Assembly (NCBI GenBank): GCA_030268105.1
Contig: BSDZ01000008.1
Coordinates: 2,170,001-2,234,000, forward strand
Direction: 5' to 3'
Length of the DNA stretch: 64,000 bases
Source: Volvox africanus
Lineage: Eukaryota > Chlorophyta > Chlorophyceae > Chlamydomonadales > Volvocaceae
The position numbers were made by a program, and so were the translations under genes. Below, piece after piece: positions 1 to 12,218 of the stretch. Position 1 is the stretch's first letter, and each line of letters begins with the position of its first letter. A model generated the notes under the pieces. The model made no database searches and was not told where the DNA came from. It was given only the letters and a program-made list of their open reading frames with translations.

Positions 1-3000
1 GCCCCACGCAAGAGCTTCCGCGAGCAAGTATACACGAATTGAAAAGCCGCCTCACCCTCGCCGCCAACACCAGCTGGCCCGCCCTCCTGTATGCTCAATG
101 CTGAGGTGTGATTCTCGGTGTAAGAGCTGCCCCTGCCAGCGTAGTTGCTGTCGCCCCGGGCCACATCGCATTCTACGCTGCCGGCTGCGGCCACAGGTTC
201 CACAATTGCCAGCGGGCTCGATACCAGACCTTGAATGACGCCAATGCCGCTGCCAATACCTCCGCCACGGGCACCGGCACCGCTATGGCCAACCGATGAT
301 CCGCCCCGGGTGGTAACCCCAGACCCGGGGGGCGATATCGCCGCACGTCCCGGCCACCAGCATCCGCAACCCAAGCGCCCAAGCGAGGTACCGTCCGAGA
401 CGACCGACACCTCGCCTGCACCAGCCTCACCAAAAAGGGGCTCCCGCCCAGCTGTCTTCGTCACGCCATGCAGCCCGCCGCCGCTGACACTGCAATAGAA
501 ATCCATACGTTCCCGGTCCTGCGGTGCCGCGGCGCCGGGGACCGTCCCTGTTTTCAGCGCGTTTGGGATATCGCGCATGCGTTTGGTGCCGGCCAAGAGC
601 ACGGTCGGCGCGTCACGGGGCACAAGCGCCGCTACCGCACCGACTGAGAGCGGCGCGGAGTGATCCGTGGAGACATCAGTACCAGTTATCGATGAGCCAC
701 CGGCGGTTCCGGCCCCTGGTGTGGCCCCGGGCCCTGCCGGTGGCTGTGCATTGCCAGTTGCTTTCATTCGTCCGAACCGTCGGCTGGGGCGGCGCAGTAG
801 AAATAAGGTCACCAACGCAGCTGTCATTGAAAGCACCGCAGTGGTCGCACCAACGATGGCACCCACCAGCAGACCCGTCGTCACGCGTGACTCCGAAGGC
901 CGTAGGGGGCTGGCTGCTGCGCTCGCGGCCGCGAAGGGCGCTGCAGCCGGTACGCCAGCATCTCCTGACGCTGCGTACGGCTCTAGCATGACAGGAGTCG
1001 GAAAAGTCCGCGGCGCCGGCCCCGGCGCCGGCGTCGGCGTCGGCATCGGGGGCGTCGGCAGTAGCCTGGATGTCAGCGACCGCACGCTAACGTTAGCCGT
1101 TAACCTCGCATTTAAGGAGCTGTACCCGCCAGTATTTGTGGCGGTCACCGTGACAGAATCTTGCCCGCTGCGCATTGGTACGGCATACAAGGTAAACTGG
1201 CTGGTCACCAAGCCGCTCGTCATGGGCTTTGGCATGTACCAGGTGTACGACAAAGAGCTGCCGTCAGCGCGTTGTACGGCGAACACCAGGCTGCCGTAAG
1301 CATCTCCATAAGGTGAACCTGCACCTGCGCCTGACGGTAGCACAACGGTGCTGGAAAGGGTTAAAATTACGTTGATGAGTATGCCACCATTGAGTGAACC
1401 CCCGGAATTAAGTCCAAGTAAAGGTCCAGGTCCAGGTCCAGGTCCTGCAGGTCCCGCCTGAGGCTCCAATAGATGCGCCGCAGATGAAAAGTTCAGGCGT
1501 ACCATGTTGAGGCTTAGGAATGCCGGCGTGGAGGATCTAAATTGTTGCGTAAATACGACCGTCTCATACACTCCTGCGCGCAATACAGATGCAGACCAAT
1601 ACATGCATGCCACATCATCGCGACGTCAGAAGAGATTCGAGTGTCCCGTCTACCATCAGCTGGCGACGGTTGAATTCTTCCGTAAGTCGCCATAACCGGG
1701 TTTGCGCTATGGAAGTGGGGCGGCACGTCCAAAGCAAATCAAGCGGCAAATCATTTGCCACCCGAACTCGGATCGGCCATCTCAACCACAGACAGGTGAC
1801 TTACCTAGCTCCTCTCTAAGGTATGGCGGTGCCCGTACGTATGTCCCCATGCATGACCCAGTCGGGGCCGGCGGCGCGTCATATAACATGGCCAGCGCCG
1901 GCGGCTCTGCCAGCAGCAACATCTCGGGGTACTGCGCGGCGGCGCACTGGACCTCGCCGTCGCCGTTGCAGGCTTTCAAGAGGTCGTCTAGGGTGGAGCC
2001 GCCGGGGAGGGTCCGGTATACGTTGTTGACGGAGTAGCCTCCCGGGTAGAAGATGAAGTCGGTTTGGGAGGTGCAGCCTGCGACAAGTAAAATGCGCTCG
2101 TGTTGATTTACCGTGCACATTTTGAAGGGTTTGCGATCCACCACAATTCATCAGACACGTTAGGCAGGGAGCGACAATCGACGCCGGCGCATGAAGCGCG
2201 CTGGCAAGCAAGAGTACTCAGTGGACCCAGTGGTCCCAGCGACTCCCCTGTCCCCTCCCCTGTCTTTTCCCCTGTCCCCTTACCCCTGTCCCCTTACCCC
2301 TGTCCCCTTACCCCTGTCCCCTTACCCCTGTCCCCTGTCCCCTCCCCTCCATTCCTAGGTGGATCATTGAGCGCGTTTCGAGTATTTGTAGCTGTCGGTG
2401 ATCTCAGACACTGTTTCCGATCGTCACAATGAATCTGCGTCATGGCAATTTCGACCCGACTTGAATCTTAGCTCCTCTTTTTTTTGGACAATCCACGGGG
2501 GCGAAGGTCGAAGGCACCGGTGCAATTCACAGATAGCGGCTTCCGCCACACTACCGCCCTCACCTGCCACGTCAGGCGCGACCCGAAGGAAGGTGCCGCC
2601 GCACACGCCGCGCCGCCGCACGTCTGTCGGTTTCCACAGCGGACTTTGTTGACGCAGAATGTCCGCGTACTGGGAGAGTTTGGTCTGATCACCAAAACCA
2701 GGCAGGCACGCAGGAGCGAGGACAAGCGGAGTAGATAGACACGGTGACGAGAGGGACAAGCTAGCAGCTGTGCTGTGTTGTGCTATGATATGATATGGTA
2801 TGCATATAAGTAAATTGAGGGTAAGGGCTCTGAAACCACCACGATCGGTTAGCGGATTGCTACCCATCCGGTTTTGGGGCCTGCACCACCTTCCCTGCCT
2901 CTGCCGCTGCGCGGTCTCGGACGAGATGTCCAATCCCTGGGGGCCTTCGACCTCTCAGCGCAACGCTGAAGGCAAGCAGCCACCACGCAGCTGCGCATTC

Positions 3001-4522
3001 ACATGTGCAGGTGTGGCGAGACCTTATGCAGCAGTGCAGCCGTGGTGAAAGAGAATTTTTCACATTCCGAAAAGAAAGCAGCACATGGATTTGGCGCACA
3101 AGCGGATATTCGGGATACATGCATCCATGGCGTTGACATGCAGACTTAGCAACACGAGCCAGGCTGTGCAATCCGCTGAACCCACTCCCTATCCCTATCC
3201 TTATCGCGACCTGATCGTTAATTCGTTGTTCATTTGCCTCCGTTGTTCGTTGGAACCACTGACCCACGCACCGGATCGCCCCATATGCGCCCAGTGGTGT
3301 CGAATGCGTAGCACCAAGATTGATGGAAGCATGTCGCAGCCACTAGCTGGGACTGTACGACCGCTATCTCGTCCAGTACGACAGCTGTTACTTCTACCGC
3401 TAATGGGCTGTCCTCAATAAACCGATTTGGGTAAAACTGGAACCCAGGAATCATATTAGAGGAGTACTTGCAAGCGGCTGTTGCAGCAGCCAGGTTCGCA
3501 GTGTCGTCAGGCTTGGGCGAGCTGGGCGCGTCAGGGCTATAGCTGGGCATCTGATCATCACGGCCATCACCACTCCCACCGCCGGCGACACTGCGAATAT
3601 CGTTGTTGTTACTGCCATCACCGAGGGCGCCGACGTCGCCATCGTTACCGTTGCCATTGCCAAGAACGCTGGGGATATTTGGGATTACGGCAACGTTGCT
3701 GCTTTCGCCACTAGAGCTGTTTGCGCTGCTGTTGCTCGTTGTGCTACTGCTGTTCCTGATCTGATCGCTATCATCGGCACCTGGTCCGCTGCCGTCAGGA
3801 TGGGCCGGGAGAGCAATACTAATGTCGGCGGGATTTATACCTGATATCAGTTCAAATGAAGGTGGCATCGCCGCTGCCGCCGCTAGGGCCGCAGCCCTAG
3901 CAAGCGCCGCATCATGCGCGGAAATGTTCACAGAGACGGCTTCTTTGATGTATGTGCCCAAGCAAAGCGGCAAGTCATCTGCGCGTGGGCAGCAAGAAAG
4001 CTTATGACGTGTTGTGTTGTGTTGTGTTGTGTTGTGTTGTGTTGTGTTGTGTTGTGTTGTGTTGTGTTGTGTTGTGTTGCGCAACCGGATAGGAATCGAC
4101 AGTTTCCGTGAAGAGAAGTTCCTACCCCTACGCGGGTGGGGATTTCATGCATGGAAACTTCCCTGGAGGCCAACGAGGGTTTTTCCTTCCCTCAGACATG
4201 GCACACATTTGAGCCGTGTGCACACTCGAATTGAAGCCGAACGTACGGGTATAACGTGCAGTGTGCGTTCTCATCGCCCTACCACCGGGCCCCGCAACGT
4301 GCCTACCTGCGAACGTCGCCCAAGCCCAAGCCCCAACCGGCCGCAAGAAACCCTTTAAATCTCCTGGGTCGCTGAATGCAAGGCAAGTTTTCCGGGCATT
4401 GCACAGCTCCATAAGGCTTTGCCGCCCGCCGGCTGACCAAGTGACAGGCCAGGTACTGATTGTGCCCTGAGGCGAGTAAGCACCAGCCCAGAACACGTAG
4501 CCAGGCATGTAACAGTCCGAAG
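1..4522 (-). CDS. Type I membrane protein with three PAN/apple-like cysteine modules (partial)
   Basis: Exons on the minus strand: 4522-4307, 3978-3272, 2684-2564, 2077-1805 and 1573 to beyond base 1; all four junctions are phase-consistent. The extracellular part repeats a module three times: Cys, then an aromatic G-[FY]-x-[FY] patch (GYVFW, GFQFYP, DFIFYP), then a C..C-x-AF-like core, then C-x-GT[YF]-[VIL]-[RK]. This resembles volvocine PAN/apple-like secreted domains; the family name is my inference. A beta-rich stretch and a Pro-Thr stalk follow, then one hydrophobic helix at about 875-797 (LLVGAIVGATTAVLSMTAAL), a basic stop-transfer (RRPSRR), and at least 260 residues of Gly/Ser-rich cytoplasmic tail still open at the left edge. 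A kinase or other signalling domain beyond the edge would be typical but is not visible. The start codon and signal peptide upstream of 4522 were not found. Likely a cell-surface receptor-like protein. Confidence 0.7.
2245..2349. repeat. C-rich 14-bp minisatellite
   Basis: Tandem copies of CCCTGTCCCCTTAC and shorter derivatives. The array lies wholly inside the 2078-2563 intron of the membrane-protein gene, so it is not coding. Confidence 0.8.
4009..4079. repeat. (TTGTG)n pentanucleotide array
   Basis: About 14 near-perfect copies of the pentamer. It lies in the 3979-4306 intron of the membrane-protein gene, 30 bases from the splice acceptor at 3979-3980. It creates spurious CCVVL-type open frames on both strands. 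Confidence 0.9.
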
Positions 4523-7105
4523 CTATTGCTTTGGCGCCAACGTTGCCATGGATCGCACAGAGTACTGCACGCGCGGGGAGCGAAAGTTACGACTGGCGCC
4601 CCGAGCATCGAGCGCATCTTGTTTCCTTTAATTTTGCTTTTGTCAAAATTACATACCAAATAATATGAACGCAGAAAGCGACATGCCTTGGGCCCTAAGT
4701 GTTTGGTCGTCTAAATACAGTTGTTGGAGCAATAGGGCTCCAATGGGGATTTCCGCACCAGCACATCCAGCAGTCCATCCCAATTGTCCTATCCAGTCAC
4801 ATGTCATGGGCTTGCTCGCGATAGCCGAAACGGAAGGTCGACAGAGGTGAGTGCCTTACTATGCTCCTCATGTAATAATCACACCATCACAGTGAATCCT
4901 ACATAATACACCACGTATGGCTCATCTACTTGCGGAATTTCCTGAGAAATTTGACAATGGTTTCTGGTTGTGGTTCTGACCATGAGCTCTGTACTTAAGC
5001 CCGTACCAAAGAAGTCGGCCCCTCTTCGCCAGGGCACAGAGTAAAACTCCTGAGTTACGACAAGTGATTAAATTTTTAATCAGAACCTGTTCTAAGAGTG
5101 CGACGCAAGCAAAATTCTATACGGCGTACGCCAGAAAAGTGCATACCAAGATACGGCTTGTTTGTTTCGACATCGTTCCTTGGCGGAGTCCCCCCAACCG
5201 AGCCGGATGCCTTGGTTAAACGATCAATAGTCAGGCTGTACCATGACCCATTTTAAGCACATTAACGCTCTCCCCCGGGTACTCCCGGATGTTACACTGC
5301 TGAATTGTACAGGATCGTGCTGGATTATCCCACCATCCGCTGGCTCGTATTTGACAGGCGCTGGTTAACTGGCGGTATGCAATCTGTCCTATATAACATC
5401 ATTCAGGGAGCGCTTAATTGTTGCATGCGAGACGTAAAACGTCCTTATACCAAGAAATGCCCCGAGGCTGTTTGCTAGCAACCTGGGCAAGAACAACATG
5501 CTTTTGCGGTTCGCGTATGCGTGCTTTCGTCGCCGGTTAACTCTGCTAACTTGGGAAACTAACAGCTAATATCATGGCTGGATTGCAATCCCATGATAAA
5601 AGCGGCGGCTCTGCAAGGAGAAGCTAGATAGCCCTTCCATGCCTTTCCTGAGCTGCGAGAGTTCTTTCGGATTATAATTACCGGTATAACCCAGTTAAGA
5701 GTTTGATTCAGCTTGGCGATCATCATCACGGACCTGATCATTCTTGCACCTGGATCCTTGCTAACAATAGTTCACCCGGACCCCTTCACATCGAGTGTAT
5801 CTTCAGTTACCTTGAATTGTGTTTCCACCTTCCTCATCCAGATATCCTTTAATGTCTCGCAGCCGCAATAGTTTTACCCTGGGTTGGTAGGAACCGGCCG
5901 GTTACTCTCTAATTATTTCATGGAGTCCTGTCCCCATTCATATTAATATTTATCTAATCTGTATTAGCATGAAGCGAAAAATAACTTGAGTGGAAGCATC
6001 TGCAAACCCAACCTCAAGTCTGACTGAGGCTACCGACTCTTAATCGATTTAGTGACTCATAAGCTTAATCTAGCTGTCAAACCCACGCTCGAACCTCATC
6101 TTAGGCCACTGTTATACAACGCCTGTTACGACAACCTATTCAACTTGCTGGGCCCTGTCAAGTGTGACTACACAAGCTCTGTACAATTGCTCTGCAGATA
6201 GTCGCAGATAGATATCACTGATTGTTGAAGTCAGCAAAGCGCCCGGCCCCTCGTGGGCCGTATTCCTTGCTCTGACATTCTTTCGTATATGAGTGTTGCT
6301 CACATTCCGACACTGATGTTACTTAGCCTCATCCTACATCTTATGCTGGGATAAATCACGTTTAAATCCTTGAACAATTATCTAATTCTTACGACGTGTT
6401 ACCACTGTGCGATACTCATTCTAGGGCACCAAACTGTATGTGCCAAAGCGCATTAGTGCCTGTTAGTGTCGACGCGGGTGTGACTATGGGAATGCGAGTC
6501 TGATACTGCGTGTCTGGGGCATGTAAAAGTAGAAAGGGGCCCCTAAATACATGTGGCACTCATGTGCTCTGTGCAGGCCGATCGCTGATTAACGCAATTT
6601 ACTTGGTTAAGAGGCCTGTGAGTTGACATGAGTCCGCCTCGTTTCGCCACGTTTCCCACTTCTGCAACCGATGGCTACCTGTTGTGAGCTTGTGGCGCAG
6701 CCAATCCTGTAACAGCTTACAATTTTTACATGATCCGTAATCTGCGTTATTACGTTACTGGGGTTTTAGTTATGCACCAGACGCCCAGCACCTGCAGCGC
6801 TGGGGCAACGGGGACTGTGAGGCGAAGGTAAGCAGGAGTATACAAGCCAGTTGATCATGCATATAATTAAAAAGCAAATCCAGCTCCTTTCAACCCCACA
6901 ATTATTAAATACCTCAATCCTCATCACCTGCATAGCGCCGGGAAGTTGCGATGCCCACGCTCCGGAATCAAGCTGACGTGGTTTCGGTCTCACATTCTCG
7001 GGCAGGCTTCAAAACTTCCGTGAAATGAGCAATCATTATTAACATTTATTATCAATATAATCCCTCGCCCTTACTCTGATAACTTTATAGATAAGATCGC
7101 AAGCC
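4523..7105. other. Non-coding spacer, no gene recognised
   Basis: No frame here shows conserved motifs or paired splice sites. It should contain the missing 5' exon(s) of the minus-strand membrane protein and the promoter of the plus-strand gene at 7106, but I could not place either. Base composition is more AT-rich than the flanking exons. Confidence 0.5.
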
Positions 7106-7642
7106 ATGGCTTTGGCCGCGACCGTGTCCCGAAAGGCGCTCGCTGTGCGCAATCCTGCTTTGACGCATAGCGTAGCTCCTACTTTTGTGGTTTCAAGCCG
7201 CCGAGTTTCCTGCCAGAGTCAGCTCCTCTCGACTGTCGCTGCTGCCGGGGATGTCGATGCGCCTATTTCCGTTGTTCTCGGGGCGTAAGTTAGTACCAGG
7301 GATATTAGAGTATATCCTGTGGGTCTGTAACGGTCCATCTGTGTGCCATTTCAGACGAGCTAACTTCTCTATTGGTTACGCTCTCATAGGGCGGTCGTCG
7401 TCTCGCTGGTTGCAAGCGCCATCGTTCCTCTTGCATTAAGCCCAGGCAAGGTTACAAGCAAGCACGAATCATCTAGTAGACTCGTTATAATTTACTATTT
7501 GTACCTATAACGTTATCTAACCCTGTCCAACCCTTTCCACCTCCACCACGCAGGCCAGAAAGCGGCGGACAAGATCTTTGCAGCAACAGAGAAGGCTCCC
7601 CTCGACAAAAAGCCTGTTGCGGGCAAGAAAGCTAAGAAGTAG
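7106..7642 (+). CDS. Small single-TM protein, probably plastid-targeted
   Basis: Three exons, 7106-7284, 7390-7445 and 7554-7642, join to 324 nt encoding 107 aa. The N-terminus (MALAATVSRKALAVRNPA) is rich in Ala/Ser/Arg/Val without acidic residues, as expected of a green-algal chloroplast transit peptide. A hydrophobic helix follows (ISVVLGAAVVVSLVASAIVP), then a Lys/Ala-rich tail ending KKPVAGKKAKK. This layout is typical of small nuclear-encoded thylakoid proteins, but I do not recognise the family. Intron 1 is GT-AG (GTAAGT). Intron 2 reads best as a GC-AG intron (CAG|GCAAGG); using the nearby GTTACA donor puts exon 3 in a frame giving an Arg-rich, less protein-like tail. A TGTAA signal lies about 195 bases downstream. 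Localisation is inferred. Confidence 0.65.
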
Positions 7643-7836
7643 CGAGGCAGTGTGACGCCCTACACATCCTGCCGGGTGGGCCATTTATTCTATATGGCAC
7701 AGGGTCATGGCCGCAGGGCCAACGGGAAGTCCACCAACGTTGCGTCAATATAGTTGCTCACTTGATTGAACACTCATGCTTTCAGTCCTTGGATGCGACC
7801 CCTGCTCCACGCTTCACGCCAATAAGCACTTATGTG

Positions 7837-7841
7837 TGTAA
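7837..7841 (+). terminator. TGTAA poly(A) signal candidate
   Basis: TGTAA is the usual volvocine nuclear polyadenylation signal; this copy lies about 195 bases after the stop codon of the small TM protein. Confidence 0.45.
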
Positions 7842-8853
7842 CGAAGACCGGCAAAACGCGCTATGCCCAGTCACCCCCGTACAACGCGTTGCGTCAGCCT
7901 ATATATATGCAATATAATACAAGATGCCAGCTGTTCCCAAGCTGCACTCGCTCTCAGCCATCTTCGTAGCATTCATGATTAAACAACAAAAGCACCTACC
8001 GGTGTATCTTTTACTGTAACGACACCAGCGGATGCGCGGCGCACTGCTCTTTCTAGGCGTCTGGGCAATGCTTCTCCCGCATAAGCGTTTACCAAAACGT
8101 CAAATGTCTCTCTACGCGTACATGGTCGTTCACGACTCCGCTAGCATCTCAGCTGCAGGGCCGCAGGTCCAGATATGCTGGCAGGAATGCGCTTGCACCC
8201 TCGGCCTCAAGTTAGGAGTATTTAGATGCCGAGCGTGTTGAAATAAGGCGGGCATATTCTTTCAATATTCAAGTATTTAGATAGACGATTGCAGGATAAG
8301 CGAAAAATATGGAAATCCTGACGTACGGATATAAAGCTAACCTGCTACGAAATGCGACGATAGCGCTCTGCAGTATTAGTGATCCGCGGCTGCGCGGCTC
8401 TCAGCGATTTAAACGATGTATTTCTACCTCAGCCACATGGGTCGTTCAGTTGATGGGTGAGCTGCAGCTGCAGCAGGCTCGCTGTGGCGGCCCGCCAGCT
8501 AGAATCAATAAAATCCTGCATTTCACGGTGCAAGTACGGCTCACGACGCATGGGATTTCAGACTCACATGAATGACAAGGTGTGCAGCGGTGTACCATAT
8601 CAGCCGCAGGGCAGGGTAATGCCGTACATCCGTAATGCCGTACAAAAGGTTTTTGCAAATCGGATCTGGTCCACAGACCTAGGCTACATCAAAAGGCTGC
8701 ATCACAGCTCTTACCAGCCTCAGGCACAGCCGAGGGAAGGGGGGGATAAGACCTGTGAGAAAAGCCTTCTCCTAAGTGAGCCTTAGGGAAGGAATACATT
8801 GCAGTCCATCGCTGTGCATGCATGGCTGTGTTGAGCCCCATCATCCAAGCAGT
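7842..8853. other. Intergenic, no gene recognised
   Basis: Short open frames only, with no recognisable domain. The lower part (8783-8960) may hold the last exon of the minus-strand gene ending near 8854: a minus frame there encodes a degenerate EF-hand-like stretch (MVDYHNGRGVVTERDF). Confidence 0.4.
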
Positions 8854-11793
8854 TTACCGTGGTAATAAAATCTCTTTCGGTGACCACACCCCGGCCGTTG
8901 TGGTAGTCCACCATGCTGAGCATTCTTTTGCGACCGCCAAGGCTGCAGGACACGTGGACATTTCCCCTCCGGTTGCGTTGAAAGGCCCCACAACCAATCC
9001 CACTTCCCCACACACCTCTCTGTCTCCTCTGGTGTTCAGCGGCGTGCGTGCCCGTGACGGCGGCCTACCCTCCGGCGGCCCCAGTAGTGCCAGACTGGCC
9101 CGTCCGGGGATGTTGCTGCCGCCCGTCCGCCCAGTGCCGCTACTACCCGCGTCAGTCGGCTGGGACCCTCCGCCGCCTCCGGAGCGGGACCTGCCCGAAC
9201 CTAATTCAGAGTCACGCGCTGAGGCAGCACCAGACACGAGGGCACCATTGTTACCCGGAAAGCCCACCCGTTCGGTGTTCGAGCTCAAAGGCAGTGCATC
9301 GAGCAGAGCCGTTGCCACAGCCGACGCCGAAACCGCCTCCCGGCGCTGCCGTGCAGCGGCGACAGAGGTGGGCCCGTCGCCGCCATCACCACTGCGGCTT
9401 GCACGGGTCCTGCCTCGGGCTTTGGTGCGAGCCCGACCAGCACCGTTATCATCGCTGCCTTTCAACAAGGCGCCCTTGTGTGGCGACTGGCGCCGAAGGC
9501 TCCAGACATGACCCCTGTCGTCAATACCGTACTTATTCTCCCCACCGTACAGGCTTTCCCCGTCGTCGCTGCGGAAGTGCCAATATCTTGCTGTGGTTCC
9601 AGCAGACGGGGGCATGAGCGGTGCCAAAGCATCCACACCGCCCTCGGCGCCCACACTGACGCGATGCGACTGTGTATTTGGTCCGAAGACATGTGAATTA
9701 TGCATCACGGACGGTGCACCGTCGCCGGTCGATTCACGGGTCCCTCCGCTTCCACCAGATCCTCTTCGCGGGCCCCCGTGAGAGAACCTGCGATGACTCC
9801 TGGGCGTCTTGTCTGATTTGCCCCCACCGCCATTGATAGTGGTAACGTCAACATCACCGGTGGCGCTGTAACGCGAGGTGTTGACGTCGGCGTAGGGAGG
9901 GAAACCCGGGCTGATACGCATCATAATGGATGTAGGCTTCAGCGCCTTACTTGCCCCGGTGGAAGCAGCAGCGGTAATGGCGCCAACCCCGCCGCTGCCG
10001 ACAGCGCCTGGCAATGGGCCATCGTGCAAGCCACTTGGCTGCGGCGCCGGTAACGCTGTCGCAACGGTGTTGACGGTGGGTATGTCAGCACCAACAGCGT
10101 CAGAGTCTGCGGATCCCTGCAGCTTCAAACGAGACGTGCGGGCACGGGAGCTGGAACTACCATCGGTACAAGCTGGAGCTAAGTCGCCGGGTAATGACGC
10201 CGTTTGTGGTCGTGGTGAAGCCATTAGAGGTTGCAGTGGTGCGGGGCCTTCCCAGGCGGCCGTGGCTAAGGACCGAATGGGTGCGCGCAGGGCGGCGTCG
10301 GGCGGGCTTGCTGTTGCAATTGCGGCGGGGTTCTCGCCCGTGATGGACCCACCATCGGCGATGACCATGCCCCTGGCGTTTTGCGACACGATAACGGTTC
10401 CTCCGGTGCTGCTTGCCTCCGTGTCATCCCCGATGATGACGTCCTGAAGCTCCGATAGGTGAACTGCTTGAGTCAGGAAGGGCAACGTGCCACAGCCGTT
10501 GCCATGGGACTGTTGCGTCTGTAGGAATGGTTGTGGTGGTGATGACGCGGGCCGCAAGTCTGCAAGGTGACAGGAAGTGGTTGCAGAGCCACCCGCACCA
10601 GCGCCGGTGGCACTAGAAGCTGTGTTCGAGGCGGTTGTGGTGCTGCCGCCCGAGGTCGAGGCTGTCTGCGAGCCTGTCCCGAAACCATCCCCACTGTCTC
10701 TCATCCGTCCCCCCTCGACGCCGCTAGCGGTGCTAGCGGCGATGGCGACTGTATTGGACCACTGGCCTCGTGTCGCGGTTAGAACGGCGGGCGGCAAACC
10801 CGGCGCCTCCACGAAGTATCGCCCCGGGGTGCCACGCAGTTCCTTGGCCATAAGCCCTACCTGACTGATGACGCGCGAGGCCGGCCGTATATGCGCTCTC
10901 GAGCTTGCGGTTGACGCAACGAGGTAGTGCGGCGTTGAAGCTAGTTGTAGGACGGAGTTGCGTGGCCGATGCGGCACGAGGGCGGGACCGGGAGCATGAC
11001 CAGGCGATACACTGCGGCAACCGTCCGCAGTTGCTGTACCATTGCCTCGCCTCGACGGGCCTGCAGCATGGCGGTTCGGAGATTGATACATCGTGTTGCC
11101 GTGTGCAGAAGCTGCATCAGGACACGGCGCCGAAGAGCTTGTCATTAGGCCACTCCATCCGGCGTTGGCGGTTCCATCATTCTTGCGTGGCTGAGGCAGT
11201 GTTGCGGCAGTGGAGAGGCATGTATTTGCTGCGAACATGTCAGAGCCAGGGGCCTTGTTATGCTGCTCGGAGGCCCGAGGCTCGTATTCCGCCCACCGCG
11301 CTAACGAGGCTACATTTCCGAGGCTCATTTGGCTTTGCGGCTGCGGCAGCGACGTTGGTGGTGCAGTCGTGCTCTGGCATAACTGCTGCGATGCTGAATA
11401 CCGGGCGACGGTTTCGGCGCTTTGGGGGGCCGCGGATTTGCATCCGAAGCCTTGCGTGGCGCTGCGATGCTGTCCGGTGCCCCCAAACCCGCCGCCGCCG
11501 GCACTGACGCACGGTGCCTCCAGTGGCGTGGTGCCGTCATCGATTGCAGCGGCAGCTCCGCCGGGGGCGTTGTGGTGATTCCGTTTCGCTTGGAGGTGCA
11601 CTTGCATCAGCGTATCTGCGGAGCTGCAGGCTGAGAAGGCACCTTCAGAGCCGTTCGGCGTCAGAGGCAGGGTGGTAGGGTCGGGGCAGGCTCCGCGGGG
11701 TGTGTGTCCCTGGCCGTTGGGAGAATCGGGAGTACCCACGTCGCACTGGGGCATGTCACAGCTGCGTCTGGACATCCCGCAACGTAACTTTTC
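8854..11793 (-). CDS. Large low-complexity exon, probably the C-terminal part of the upstream EF-hand gene
   Basis: A single minus frame stays open for about 980 codons. It is Ala/Gly/Ser/Pro-rich with islands of more ordinary sequence (RVISQVGLMAKELRG, HLSELQDVIIGDD, RYWHFRSDDGESLYGG). No family is recognised. The 5' edge has a strong splice acceptor: a long pyrimidine tract, then CCCTAG, just before 11793, in phase 0. The EF-hand exon at 12470-12228 ends in a phase-0 GCG|GTGAGG donor immediately followed by an in-frame TAG, so the two may be one gene with a 434-nt intron. The first in-frame ATG is at 11775 if it is separate. At the 3' end a GTGTGTGG...CTGCAG intron could switch to the frame encoding an EF-hand-like segment (8941-8800). 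Single gene versus two is unresolved. Confidence 0.5.
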   Translation of the reverse strand, partial: EKLRCGMSRRSCDMPQCDVGTPDSPNGQGHTPRGACPDPTTLPLTPNGSEGAFSACSSADTLMQVHLQAKRNHHNAPGGAAAAIDDGTTPLEAPCVSAGGGGFGGTGQHRSATQGFGCKSAAPQSAETVARYSASQQLCQSTTAPPTSLPQPQSQMSLGNVASLARWAEYEPRASEQHNKAPGSDMFAANTCLSTAATLPQPRKNDGTANAGWSGLMTSSSAPCPDAASAHGNTMYQSPNRHAAGPSRRGNGTATADGCRSVSPGHAPGPALVPHRPRNSVLQLASTPHYLVASTASSRAHIRPASRVISQVGLMAKELRGTPGRYFVEAPGLPPAVLTATRGQWSNTVAIAASTASGVEGGRMRDSGDGFGTGSQTASTSGGSTTTASNTASSATGAGAGGSATTSCHLADLRPASSPPQPFLQTQQSHGNGCGTLPFLTQAVHLSELQDVIIGDDTEASSTGGTVIVSQNARGMVIADGGSITGENPAAIATASPPDAALRAPIRSLATAAWEGPAPLQPLMASPRPQTASLPGDLAPACTDGSSSSRARTSRLKLQGSADSDAVGADIPTVNTVATALPAPQPSGLHDGPLPGAVGSGGVGAITAAASTGASKALKPTSIMMRISPGFPPYADVNTSRYSATGDVDVTTINGGGGKSDKTPRSHRRFSHGGPRRGSGGSGGTRESTGDGAPSVMHNSHVFGPNTQSHRVSVGAEGGVDALAPLMPPSAGTTARYWHFRSDDGESLYGGENKYGIDDRGHVWSLRRQSPHKGALLKGSDDNGAGRARTKARGRTRASRSGDGGDGPTSVAAARQRREAVSASAVATALLDALPLSSNTERVGFPGNNGALVSGAASARDSELGSGRSRSGGGGGSQPTDAGSSGTGRTGGSNIPGRASLALLGPPEGRPPSRARTPLNTRGDREVCGEVGLVVGPFNATGGEMSTCPAALAVAKECSAWWTTTTAGVWSPKEILLPR

Positions 11794-12218
11794 CTAGGGA
11801 GGAAGGAGGGCCAAGGAGGGCCAAGGGAACATACGACAAGTTCATAATCAGAGCGGGAAACCGAAGGATGCGAAGGAGTGGAGCGCATATAACGTATAGG
11901 CTGGCAACAGGAACGCATGCAAAAGAGTGCGTGCAGAGATAGGGAGAGAGCCGTCACGGGCAAGATTTGCAGCGGTAAAAGATGGTGGCGATGATTGCGG
12001 TCTCCGAGGGAAAATTGGCATTGGCCATTGGCACTGGCGACATGAATGGGGCTCTTCAGTGACTTGCCGCAACAACCCTGGATGGGCAGGTCGATGGGTC
12101 AAAATCATACCAAATATGGTGAGTCCAGCAACAATATATGTCAGCCCGCGACAGACAAGTCCCATTCCCGCACGCTTATTCCCGCTTGCCTACCTCCATT
12201 CCCGCCAGTCCCGTAACT

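Noticed and set aside
667..1299. A 210-codon plus-strand frame
   Set aside because: The minus strand here encodes the TM helix and stalk of the membrane protein, joined in phase to upstream exons; the plus frame is its shadow.
3914..4111. Plus-strand frames rich in CCVVL
   Set aside because: They are the TTGTG microsatellite read through; the locus is an intron of the minus-strand membrane-protein gene.
8822..9617. Two overlapping plus-strand frames of 190-230 codons
   Set aside because: They are shadows of the large minus-strand exon; Pro/Arg-rich composition without motifs or splice signals.
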